DNA of 64,000 nt from the NCBI GenBank assembly GCA_902729315.2, contig LR746265.1:3700892-3764891 (forward strand). The letters run 5' to 3'. The position numbers and the translations under genes were made by a program. The DNA is from Spirodela intermedia. Taxonomy: Eukaryota; Streptophyta; Magnoliopsida; Alismatales; Araceae. Numbering within the stretch: position 1 is the first letter of the stretch; the number at the start of each line of letters is the position of its first letter. Shown in pieces: positions 25,012 through 46,254 of this stretch. The notes under the pieces were generated by a model, which saw nothing but the letters and a program-made list of their open reading frames with translations, had not been told where the DNA came from and ran no database searches.

Positions 25012-25322
25012 ATGTTGAAGGTCGCCGGCGTTTTCGTGGCGTCGTCGCTAGTGGCCCTCTCTTCGGCGGAGATCACCCGCCTAGCCGTCGGTGGCGAACC
25101 ACTCTCCTCCCTAGTGGTATCTGAGTTTTTTCTCCTCTGAATCTGTTTCTTGTAACCTTGCATACTGCATGGTGATCAATATCTCTGTGACGATAATTTC
25201 AGGCCCCTTTTGCTGCCGAGATTTCGTCGACAGCGGCCGCTGACAGGAAGAAGGATGGGGTATACGTCCCGAGATTTGACGGCTTGAAGTTTGTAGAGTG
25301 TTTGGTGACGGCGCACAGGTAG
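25012..25322 (+). CDS. Small protein, 74 residues, unknown function
   Basis: Two exons, 25012-25116 and 25203-25322, joined in phase 0 by an 86-nt GT-AG intron; stop TAG 25320-25322. The N-terminus (MLKVAGVFVASSLVALSSA) is hydrophobic and could be a signal or membrane segment. The C-terminus reads VYVPRFDGLKFVECLVTAHR. I recall similar short plant proteins ending in a phrase like FDGLRFIETLVTAHR but cannot name a function. Support is the clean splice, the coding-like C-terminus and the position downstream of a GC-rich divergent promoter shared with VPS8. The stop codon overlaps a possible donor site (CAG|GTAG), so a longer form is possible. Confidence 0.6.
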
Positions 25323-26942
25323 TGCCCGGCGGATGGCCGTTGCTACCTTACAGCCTCGTTTGGTCGCCTTTGTTGAGGGAGCCTATGTTGAGTGAAATTC
25401 AGTTGAAGAGATGTGTTATTTCCATATTTGTTCACACTTTCTGTTGCCATGACTGAACTTTGTCCAGTGGCTTCTATCTGATAAGGCCGCTGAATTTTGT
25501 CGATCTAGTTGTGGATTGGGGATTGTTTCATTCTGAATTAACATATGCTTTGCCAAGTTTTTCAATGATTGTTGTGTCAGTTTTATTTCTCGTATGAATA
25601 TCATACCAATGACAGTATTGCTTTGATCAATGATGAATGCATGAATGCTATTCTTAAGTATCGCTGGTGTTTCCCTGGGAGATGCGCACTGGTTCCCGTT
25701 GTCTGGATCTCTCCTCCAACCTGCTCAACAAATTGCCCAGCCTATGTGGTGTAGGGATCCCATTTCTTATCGGGTGCGATAATCTTTCATGACTGCTATC
25801 GTACCATATTATTTACTTCGCTGAGTCTCCCTTCCCGCGATTGCGCCGTCGAACAGGACCCGCTTAGCTTTACAAATCGATATTGCAGAACGACATCACT
25901 TTGCGGTGACTAATTTGGTTGGATAAACGGCGATTTGAAGGTCTTCCTCTTTCTAGATTAATTATCCGTATTCACCTGTTCGTCGGACATCAGTTGTCGA
26001 TCTCTCAGTTACAAGTCTCTGCGGCAATCCATTCGATCCCACCATGTCTGCAAAACCTTCAGATCAAATCTGGGTTGAATCCCACGGCATGCCTCTTTCG
26101 CCTGCATCCTCTCCATTTCAGGCAAAAATCATCCTCCGCTGGTTCGACTACTCTTGAGCTCTGCCCTTCGATTCGTTCCCTCAACGCAGTAAGGCAGGTT
26201 AAACCAGCGGCGCGCGCCATTCTTCGCTCGCATAATCGGTGTGATCAGACGTCCGTGGCTATTTGGCCACGGAATCCTCACTTTGTTCGTCGTCGGGCGA
26301 CCCCCGAACAGAAATTGTGGCCACGGAGAGCAGAGGAATCAAACCATCAGAGCCATCACCGAGGAATGTTCCTTGCAGGTTTGAGTCTCCAGATCCACAC
26401 GTCCACGCGAGCGCCTCCAGCCTCTGCTTCCCCACGTGCGTAAAACCTGGTCCCCTTGAGTTCTCGACTCACCCCCGTCGGATCTGCCGGATCCACGGCC
26501 AGGAGGGGACCGGATGACGCAATCTGGACCGTCCCCGCATGCGATCGTGGGCCAGCAGGGCCGCGTGTGCGGTGAGCTCGTCGTTTCTGTGTTGGTCTGG
26601 GGCGCCGCGGGAAAATATCGCTCGATGAGGTGGCGAATTCAACGGTGCTAACGCTTGGACCGGGGCCCTCGCTGTCCGCATATTCTATTATGCCGCGGAG
26701 TAAGGGACCCCCCCTCAGTACTCGTGATCCCTGCGCCGTTGGTGGGGATTTCATTGGAACCGCTAACCGGTTGCCACCTGGCAAGAACTTTTCTAATCGC
26801 CTACGGCTACAAATAACAGTCCCTTATACACTTCTCGCCACATCTCGGGGGGAACTCTGTTACTGCACGGGGTTCTCGGATCGCTGCTCCAAGCTGCTCC
26901 CCGCTTTTCTCCGAAATCTTGATTTCCTCCCCTCGGTGAAAG
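25323..26942 (+). promoter_or_regulatory. GBSS promoter and non-coding first exon
   Basis: No supported gene lies here; the open frames look like chance. The last few hundred bases are GC-rich and should hold the GBSS promoter. A CACGTG G-box is at 26433-26438. The first exon is non-coding and ends at 26942 with a strong donor (AAAG|GTAAG). The transcription start is uncertain, probably somewhere in 26800-26860. G-box-binding bZIP factors are known activators of cereal starch genes; action here is inference. Confidence 0.45.
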
Positions 26943-27388
26943 GTAAGCCGTTTAGGAGCTTGAGTAGATCGGTGATTACTCGCTCTGTACGTCTCGTTCA
27001 TGTAGATCTTTCGGTCGCTTCGGGAGATACGCTCGATTGTAGGCTTGTTCTTGCATTTTGTCTCGTATCATTTTTTCTGCAATTCATCTCTCGGTTGTCT
27101 GTGCTCTGCATGTTGAGATTGTTGTGGAGGTCAAGCATCTCATTTCTTCTGTAGTGGTGTGGCTGGTTAGGCTAGATCACGGAATAAATCTTTTACGAGT
27201 CTTTGAGTCACCAACCAAGTCACAATCCGCATCCGGTGGCTCCAGGGAGGATTAAGTGAAGATAAATCATAAAGCTTCTTTTTTATTTCCAATTATGAGA
27301 TTATTTTCCCATAAAATCCATATTATTAGAGAGTTAAGATATATCGAAATTGGTTGTCTGTTGCCACCTGACTTGGCTTCTTTTTCAG
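26943..27388 (+). other. GBSS 5'-leader intron
   Basis: A 446-nt intron in the 5' UTR, with donor GTAAG after GTGAAAG and a poly-T acceptor ending in AG at 27387-27388. The next exon starts 19 nt before the GBSS ATG. Waxy genes typically carry such a leader intron; in rice, its donor strength controls amylose content. Here the donor is close to consensus, which suggests efficient splicing. Confidence 0.7.
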
Positions 27389-27407
27389 ATCATAGCAAGG
27401 TACGCCG

Positions 27408-30400
27408 ATGGCTTCTGTGACTGTCTCAAACATTGTCTCGAGAAGTGCTCATGGAGCATGTGACGTGGAGCCAAGAACATCAGGGAACAGGAAGGCTCTT
27501 TGCCTTAGAAGCCAGTCGACCACGTTTCATGGGCTGAGATCTCTCAACAAAGTGGATTCATTTCAAAAACCGAAAAATGGGAAAGCAAGCTTCACACAAG
27601 CTCCAAACAAAGGAGTTCGGTCTGGGAAATCTAAACATTCTGGAGCCATCGTTTGTGGCATGGACATTGTCTTCGTATCAACCGAAGTTGCCCCATGGAG
27701 TAAAACCGGGGGTTTAGGTGACGTTGTTGGTGGATTGCCTCCTGCCCTGGCGGTGAGCGGAAACTATCTGCTACTTTTTCCTTCTATTTAAATCCACATA
27801 ACTAACCTGTATGGGGATAAACTATTCCAGAAAAATGGCAATCGTGTTATGACCGTATCCCCACGTTATGATCAATATAAGGAGGCTTGGGATACAAGTG
27901 TTCTGCTCGAGGTAGGTTCAGCTTACAATTGTCTTGTTTACCTGTATATAGCATATATATCTCCCAATCCGTATCAGTTCTTCATTCTGTCTTGATAACT
28001 GTCCCAGACACTGGAGTCTTGCTCTTTTCTTACGTTGTCAATTTTCCATCTTTTTCGCAGCTGAAAGTTGCGGACAAAGTGTATACTGTTCGTTTCTTCC
28101 ACTGCCACAGAAAGGGTGTCGATCGTGTCTTTGTTGATCATCCTTTGTTCCTCGAAAAGGTGGTTCTGTTTTCCTCTTATTGACCTTCCTTTTTGGTTGA
28201 TATAAGAGGGAGAGTCCGTGTCCCGCTTCAGTTTTCTGATCAATCGAAGGGGATCTAATACGAATTTTTCCAGGTATGGGGAAAAACCGGAGGAAAATTG
28301 TATGGCCCTGTGGCTGGAGAAGATTACCAAGACAACCAGATTAGGTTTATCCTTCTGTCTCTTGTAAGTATCCTACTTTATAAAGGTTTATATTTTTAAC
28401 TTTTGTCTCTGATTTTGGTTTTAAACTCCTGAGAGTTATTTCACCAAAACAACTAGAGAAAATATTAAAGGAATCAACTGGTTAACTTACTAAACAAGCA
28501 GACCCCACCAACAATTAGGCAGGGTCTTTTAGATCTTTCAGAATTTACACCATCGCAACCGTAAGCATTAACATCTTTATTTTTTTACGTGATATTTATT
28601 CATTCATGGGATCTTTTTTTCACCAGAATGATTGGACAAAATTGCTGTTACTCATAAAAGAATCAACCGGTAACTCATAGACTAAGAAGTTACCTCGCTA
28701 TGAATCATGGAGGTTTCACAGGAGCGGTGGCTAATTCTACCTGTTGTTTTGTTTTGTCTTAGATAGCTCCATAACAGTCGAACAGGAGACATTTTCTTGA
28801 CGACAGGACAAGGGTCTTCAATGAGCTACACCCTTAATCGTGGAATGTACGAACATTGAAAGATACAAGTTCATTCATTCCAGAACATCATTAAAACTGA
28901 AAAAAAAAGAGAGAATGCCATGGATAAAAGGATTTACTCGGTACGAATTTATTAACACGCTGTTGTAGACTAGTCAAGCTCCAAAATTAAAGTAACGTGC
29001 TGGTGTACGTGGATTATTTACGAGGATTCTGATAGTGCTAAAGTCGGCAGCTACCCTTGTCTTGTATTTGAGCTAACAGATGTTTTCGTTTCTTTTCTAT
29101 TTTCCTTGAGGAAAAAAAAAATCCAATAATTTCTTGTCATCCATGTGTTTTCGGTTTCTGAGGCCTGAACTGTCTTTGTAATTGTGGCTTTCAGGCTGCT
29201 TTGGAAGCTCCACTCATTCTAAACCTCAAGGGTAGCAAATCCTATTCTGGGCCTTATGGTACGAAGCCGTTTCATTATCAGCGTTATGGTTTAATCTCAC
29301 TATTGCTCAAGTTTTGTGATCACTGTTGCTTCATCCTTTCTAACAACAGGGGAAGATGTTGTATTTGTATGTAATGACTGGCACACAGCAGTTCTCCCAT
29401 GCTACTTGAAGACCTTGTACAAGTCACATGGGATATACAAAAATGCAAAGGCATGCATTGCCTGAAACCGGCCATTCGTTCAAAAAAAATTGTCTGTGGC
29501 GGTAGATGGGCTTGACGTTGGCTTTGATATGATTGACAGGTGGCCTTCTGCATTCATAACATTGCCTACCAGGGCAGATTTGCCTTCTCCGACTTTTCAT
29601 ATCTCAATCTCCCAGAAAGCTTCAAGAGCTCCTTCGATTTTATTGATGGGTATGGGGATACTCATTCATCTTGACATAATTGCACCCCTTCTAGACATGT
29701 TTACATTTGCATAGATACACAGTTCTTTAAAAAATTCCTTCTTGTAGATATGAAAAGCCTGTGAAAGGGAGAAAAATCAACTGGATGAAAGCTGGAATTC
29801 TAGAATCCGACAAGGTTTTGACTGTAAGCCCATATTACGCCGAAGAGGTGGTCTCTGATCCCGCCAAGGGTGTCGAGCTGGATAACTTCATTCGCAAGAA
29901 ACGCATTAGCGGAATCGTGAACGGAATGGATGTTGATGTGTGGAATCCATCAATTGACAAATACATCTCTGCAAATTATGATGCTAAAACGGTACTTCCC
30001 TCAATCGAGCAAAGCTCATGCCTACAGATCATTCTATCTATGCTCATGGAATCAAATTGTCAGGTCCTAGATGCAAAACCCCTGAACAAGGAAGACGTGC
30101 AAGCATCCCTCGGGCTGCCTGTGGACCCCAATGCTCTTCTCTTAGCTTTCATTGGTAGGCTGGAGGAGCAGAAAGGCTCAGACGTATTGGCCGAGGCCAT
30201 TCCCAAGTTCATCGACGAGAATATCCAGATGGTGGTCCTTGTAAGCACCAGGAACCCCGGCCGTATTGTCCAATGCTGAACGGTTTCACTCGTCGTTCTC
30301 ACTCTTTCCATGTTTTGTTCCAGGGGACCGGGAAGAAGGTCATGGAGAAGCAGCTCAAGAAGATCGAGGAGGCCTATCCAGACAACGTGAGAGCGGTAGC

Positions 30401-31126
30401 TAAGTTCGACCCCGTCCTGGCCCACAAGCTGTTCGCCGGAGCTGACCTCATGGTCATCCCCAGCAGATTTGAGCCGTGCGGTATTGTTCAGTTGCAGGCC
30501 ATGAACTACGGAACGGTATGGTTCTTCTTCAGCTAATTTCTCATGATCTTGATATTTTCCAATGAGGAGCAACTGAAAAGGGAGGTCGTCGTTCTATGCT
30601 GTGTTCTTGCGCAGCCGTCGCTGGTCACGAGCACGGGCGGACTGGTGAACACCGTCCTCGACGGCTACACCGGCTTCCACATGGGAGCTTTCAACATTGA
30701 CGTAAGGACCTCCGCCGCCCCCGCCGCTGCCAGCCACTCGTACTCCACCAACCCATCTCTTTGTTTACACCATTGCTCACGCGATCCATCTTCTCGCCAG
30801 TGCGACGCCGTCGACCCGCAGGACGTGGACGCGATCGTCTCGGCCGTGAAGCGGGCCAGCGGAATCTTTGGGACGGAGCAATTCGAGGAGATTATCCAGA
30901 ACTGCATGGCTCAGGACCTCTCCTGGGAGGTGAACACCGGCCCCTTTCCGTAGCCCCCACTCCTCCGATCTTCTCCCTTCTCTCATGCTCTCCTCAACAC
31001 TCCTCTCTCGTGCTCCAGGAGCCCGCCAAGAAGTGGGAGGAGGAGCTCTCGACCCTCCTTTCTGCCGGAAGCGAGCCAGTCGCTGCCGAGGCCGTGGCCG
31101 ACAAGGAGGTCTTGTCCACCGCTTGA
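27408..31126 (+). CDS. GBSS1: Granule-bound starch synthase (Waxy)
   Basis: GT5 ADP-glucose glucosyltransferase that makes amylose inside starch granules. Exons: 27408-27752, 27831-27911, 28061-28159, 28274-28363, 29195-29258, 29350-29450, 29540-29649, 29748-29991, 30064-30240, 30324-30515, 30615-30701, 30801-30929, 31019-31126; 608 residues, the usual length. A Ser/Lys-rich plastid peptide of about 80 residues precedes [14 protein letters not shown]. The ADP-glucose-binding KTGGL motif is at codons 27702-27716; the GT5 C-terminal lobe has [24 protein letters not shown] and STGGLVNTV. All introns are GT-AG except 29451-29539, which is GC-AG. The intron 28364-29194 is unusually long (831 nt). 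A possible polyadenylation signal is at 31332-31337. The isoform (storage or leaf) cannot be told. Confidence 0.96.
29451..29539 (+). other. GC-AG intron in GBSS
   Basis: The exon ends AAAATGCAAAG and the intron begins GCATGC; there is no GT at any position that keeps the frame. Splicing here to AG 29538-29539 gives [15 protein letters not shown], the conserved GBSS sequence. GC-AG introns are a known minor class of U2 introns. Confidence 0.85.
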
Positions 31127-33517
31127 GGCGGCAGCGGCAGCGGGAGATCGTGGGGGGAGACTTCGGGACGGCAAGGTAAGCTCTTGGAGCGCGGCTCCTC
31201 GGTCTTTGTGGCTGCTTTGCTTCTCCCCTCCCTAGCGGCTCCTGGCACTCGTTCCACCCCGGTGGCCCTCGTAAGATCCCCGAGGGTGCCTAGGGTTTAT
31301 GACGTCGACGGTTCAGCAGGACCTGTCCAATAATAAATCACTGGGCGAAGACGTTTTATCCAACGTGAGACCGGGATAACAGCGCATTGATCTTACCCGG
31401 GGACTAGGCACAGCTGGGTGCTAGAAGACTTACACCGGATCGAGAGGGGCCATGATTGAGTGGAGGCTTGCGGCCACGGGGAGAGAAGATCAGCCTCAAG
31501 CTTTATCAGTAAGTCGTACGGGCACAAGAAAGTGTGAGGAAGGTGCCGGTCTGATTATTTATTGATTTCGTTTGCGTATACACCATCCATTAACTGTCAT
31601 AAAATGCCTCCGTTAAAAAAATTATGACGCAAGCCTGCTTGTGAATCTATACGATCAAGACGGTTGGGAGGCCTGTTGAGCCCATTTATGGAAGAGTATG
31701 AATCCAACGCGGCACATTAGATAGACGCCGGGGACGAAAGTCCATTAGAGTCGTATTCAATGGTATGGTACTCAGCCATTAGATATACGATGGGAGGCCG
31801 TACGGGTGGGTGGGCGTGGGATATGGTCCATTAAAGTCAAACTTATAAACGATTTAACACCTACCCTTCGGACCCACATCACATCTTGATAAATCTCGAC
31901 CACTAGCATATGAGCCTCTTTCCTCAAAGAGCGGCGGGGTGGCGCCGCGTTATCACCTCACCAATGCTCTCCGATGAACACGAAGCAAGAAACTGCTCTC
32001 CGGTCAACATTGTCAACTCTAGATTAGAAACTACGACGACGAAATATGGTTTCTGATAAGACCTTAAGAACCAAGAGCAATGCACACAGTAAGCGGGAAG
32101 AATCCAGCTTCCCCTCTGGCAACAACATGCTTAGACAGAAAAGATCAAGTGATCATCATCGTGACTTTGCAATGAAAAAATCCAACAATAATAAGAAACC
32201 CTTCTCAAAACTGATCGGTTATGCGGATTACTGATGAGTAGTATGTTGATGACAAATACATGCACCGAGAGATTGGCGCAGCTGTTTGAACAGAGGCATT
32301 TACTAACATCAACGGAGCGAAGTTTAAACTCTGACATGGAAAGATGGGGTTACCCCCTCCAATCACATTACTGTAGTGCGCCACTGCAAAGATTTGGGGG
32401 GGCTCAGAAAAGAATGTTTTTTTCATAGCAGAATAGTTAGGGAGAAGAGGAAATTCTTGTTTTATTGATAGCAGGGTTACCCATCCATCATTCAGAGTCT
32501 CTCACTCACTACCTTCTCCTTTTAGTAATCTTCTACGGATCCCCAACTGGATAGGAAATGGACTGAAGAAGAAAATGATGGCATGAACCTCCAAAAAATC
32601 AGAGAAGTGGGCAGTTCGACCTTGTCTAGTACCTTCTGTTGAACTTGCTTCCAAGGGAGGGGTCGAAGATGAGGCAGAAATACAACTCACTGCAAGGAAG
32701 CATACAACATCTGGGATCCTTCAAGCACCATCGGTGTTTATCTATCAGGAAGGCTATGTAATTTAGCACATGCCAAGTATATCGACAGTAGGTTAGATCA
32801 ATGAATAGCAGAACTACATTTCCCAATGCCTTTGCAGCACTTGGAATGATTCTCTTACAATGTTCGACTCCTTGTACAACTGGACCCTAAAATCATACCC
32901 AGCTGGCATCGATGGACCCAACCTTTGTCTACCCACCATCTACAGAGAAAAAGTCCATGTCTGAGACTCGCTCTTCTTACGATGGAGTCATAAGTGTGGC
33001 TACTGGGGAGCACCGAGATAAATATTTTTTTTATAAAAAAATATAGTACGAAGAGAAAATTAAAGTTCAGATAATATTTTCATGTGAAAGTAGAAGTGAG
33101 TTTTAAATTTTCTGCATTATGAATCAAGTATGAATACACCAATGCAAATAAGGAGAAATTAATAATGATGCTTTAAAAGAAAAAAAAATCACATGGTTTT
33201 AAGTCTAAACACTACTAATCTAGTGACCCAATTAACAAATCTAAAGAAAAGAAAGAATCCCAGTGCAACGGAGGCCAGTGTTCCATTATGAAATCGAACA
33301 ATAAGTGGTTCCCTTGAATACGGGCAGAATCAGTTAACCATACACAGAATGCTGCAAATAGATCCTTAAAAATCAAAACAAGCTACATTATCTTTGATTC
33401 AGAGAAATTCAGGTTTGTCTAGAGACATGGCATACACTTTTGAAGAAAAAAAAAAGAAACAAGAATGTGTGATAAACTCTAAACGCTCGACGGATCAGAG
33501 TTTCACAAAGAGACAAC
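31127..33517. other. Intergenic region between GBSS and RPP1
   Basis: GBSS 3' UTR sequence runs to about 31.35 kb (AATAAA 31332-31337). The remainder is anonymous, and AT-rich towards 33.0-33.5 kb; the last part is the RPP1 3' UTR. Short open frames exist but none shows a recognisable domain or coding composition. Confidence 0.6.
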
Positions 33518-34181
33518 TTAATCGAACAAGCTGAACCCCATGTCGTCGTCACTCTCTTCCTTGGGTTCTTCCTGTAGACAAAAGCAAGAGTATTATTTCA
33601 GGGAGCATGAAACGGATGACAAAATGAACTATTAAGCTGGAAAGAATAAGAACCTTCTTCTCTTCCACTGGCGCAGCGGCGGCTGCGGCACCACCACCGG
33701 CCGACGGGGCGGCAACAGCCACAGGAGCGCCACCTCCCCCTGCACATCCGAATTCATTCATGGGATAAATTCCATGTTGCTGACTTAATCGAAATAAAGC
33801 ATAGTCACCACATGGGTGGAAGAAGAAACATACCAGATCCAACGTTCATAATGAGATCATCGACGCTCCTCTTCTCGAGCAGCTTAGCGAACAAGGATGG
33901 CCAGTAGGAATCCACTTTCACGTTCGCCGCTTTCACTAACGTGGAGATCTTCTCCGCCTGCAAATATAAAAATGGAAATGTACAAATCGAGAAAGCCTAA
34001 TTGGTCAGAGAAAAAGCCCAATAATCCTCGAACTTCTGCCAAATAGTGAAAAAAGGTAAATGGAACTAAAGCTAAGGAGAGCCGACCAAGGACATCAAAA
34101 CCGGCACATTACCGTGATGGAGATGTTATCATCGTGGAGGATCAGAGCCGCGTAGGTGCAGGCGAGCTCCCCAGCCGACAT
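33518..34181 (-). CDS. RPP1: 60S acidic ribosomal protein P1
   Basis: Lateral-stalk protein of the 60S subunit; with P2 and P0 it recruits elongation factors. Exons 34181-34113, 33957-33834, 33739-33654, 33571-33518; GT-AG, in phase, 110 residues. The N-terminal dimerisation helices read [18 protein letters not shown] and [20 protein letters not shown] Gly/Ala/Pro hinge follows ([22 protein letters not shown]), then the charged tail ending [13 protein letters not shown], the typical P-protein C-terminus. [10 protein letters not shown] and the start fit P1 rather than P2. The upstream region has site II and telo-box motifs typical of ribosomal protein genes. Confidence 0.95.
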
Positions 34182-34560
34182 CGTAGCTGCAAGAGTGTTA
34201 TATACCACGCGTTAACAGAGGAAGAGAAATCTGTAGGGTAAACAACAATCATCATGACCTCAAAATACAGAAACGGATTTCCAGACGGCAACCTAGCGGC
34301 AAGTCGTGGAAGACACAGAAGTCGCACGGAGAAACACCTTCAGCGACGGTGGCGACGGCGGTAAAACCGAACTTTTGCCGGAGGCGGCCCTTTTATAGAT
34401 GCGGGACCGAACGGCTTGCGGTGGATGTTAGGGTTTTTGGGATCGGCCCAATGGGGCTCCCGCTCGGGTATCATTTGGGCCGTCACAACGGCCGAGTACT
34501 GGCCCATTTGGCAACCTTTCTTGGAGGCCCAAGGCCCATTTAGGTAGCGCTCCTAGACAT
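34182..34560 (-). promoter_or_regulatory. RPP1 promoter: TATA-like box, telo box, site II cluster
   Basis: Reading towards the gene on the minus strand: site II elements at 34533-34538, 34526-34531, 34501-34506, 34476-34481 and 34445-34450; a telo box (AAACCCTAA) at 34429-34437; and a TATA-like CTATAAAA at 34391-34398, about 210 bp above the ATG. The telo-box plus site II pair is an established signature of growth-regulated plant ribosomal protein promoters. One more site II-like motif is at 34619-34625. Confidence 0.7.
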
Positions 34561-34968
34561 CATACCATGATATGAGCGTCTAAACAAGGAGTTGGAGGCT
34601 CTTGCAGAGATCAACAGCTTGGGCCAAAAAAAAGAGGGTCGACCCGATTTTTGGCCCGGCCCGCTTATGGGCTCGACCACCGGACCTCATGGAGCGGCCA
34701 TGGAGCCATATCCCACGGTGAAGAACAGACGATTAAATCGCCGAAGCTCGATGGGCAGGGCAGGGCGATGCAGGATTTTCCCCTAAAGACTGGATTTTTA
34801 TTCCTCAAGACATGTGAAAAAAATTATACAGAGGGGACGGATTCGTTGGAGTTGACTCGGGTTTCATCAGACCTGGCAGCACTCCGCTCCATCCATAGCT
34901 CGCCTAAAATGGGCAAAACTCAATTCTGGGTAATTCAATCTCAATAGGTAGGAACAAAAGACAGCAGC
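34561..34968. other. UBP 3' flank next to RPP1 upstream region
   Basis: No gene is seen. A minus-strand AATAAA (34797-34802) about 170 bp past the UBP stop is a plausible polyadenylation signal for that gene. Confidence 0.45.
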
Positions 34969-45231
<10,263 letters not shown>

Positions 45232-46254
45232 GATTCTCCTCCCTTCCGATTCAGCAAATCATCGAATACCGAATCTCTGGCCGGGACAAGGCGAACAGAC
45301 GACTCCCCGGCTAGCAATATCGACGGTGGAAAAGAGGGAACGGGAGATTCGAAACCCTAGACCACAGACAGACAGCGAAAGAAAGTGGGGAAGGAGAAGA
45401 TGTGCACAGTAGAACAGCTGGGACAACGCCGAATCCTTGGATTGGTATCTCGGGACCAACGCTGCGACGGCGAACGTGGAGGCGAGGTTTCCTTTTAAGA
45501 CACCTCAGGCCCAGCCCCAGCTTTTCCCTTCTCAAGCGATCTTACTTTTTCTTCCACGTCCAGGACAGCCCAGTTGGAACGGGCAGCACGACGCAGGACA
45601 GACCCCGCGGCTAGCCACCCACCTTCCGGTGCATAGCCGCAAGTGTGTGGACCCCGCCCCCACGCCGCCGCCTTGACGAGCTTCTCGGACCACAGCCAGC
45701 GGTGTCCCTGGGTGGACAGAGTTGCCCCCCCTTCTAGTGGTCAGAGAAGCTCCTTCGGTCGAACCCGCTGACCGTGTTCTTGGTCTACCGGTGGATTAGA
45801 TCGTCTTCTTCCGGCGAGTTCTTGGACTTTTTTTCCTATCGAGTATACTTTTACAATTATTGGGCGGGGAGGAAATTAATGAAATGGTATTTTCATGTCA
45901 CTAATCACGAAAATAATACTCTTATATATAGTACCGTTGTATGTGTGGGTAATCATGTAATCTCAACATTGACCGTTGACATATTATTTGCGGAAGTATG
46001 TTAGAGGTCAACGAACTATGATATGCAAAGCGAGGTGGGTATTCTTGGTAATTGGCCTGAAAAGCGCAGTGTTTTTAAGATAGAAATTTGCTCATCATGA
46101 AGTCAACGCCCGATTCACAGGCTTCACCACGCTATCTATTAGAGAGATATTGGAGAGATATGGGACGAGGGAGAAAAACTGAGCGCATTCCTGAGTTGAA
46201 AAACTCATGCTGACTTTCACCGGGCTGTTTGTCAACGGAGGTAAATTTACGGAT
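45232..46254 (-). other. UBP upstream region and PPR 3' flank
   Basis: The 5' UTR and promoter of the UBP gene should lie in about 45232-45700, which is GC-rich. The part at 45850-46250 is AT-rich and is the downstream flank of the PPR gene on the same strand. No coding feature is supported. Confidence 0.5.

Noticed and set aside
25919-26443. A 174-codon plus-strand frame upstream of GBSS
   Set aside because: No recognisable domain and it lies in the GBSS upstream region; overlapping frames on both strands are equally open, as expected from composition.
26356-26784. Minus-strand frame in the GBSS promoter
   Set aside because: GC-driven open frame overlapping others; Pro/Arg/Gly-rich without family match.
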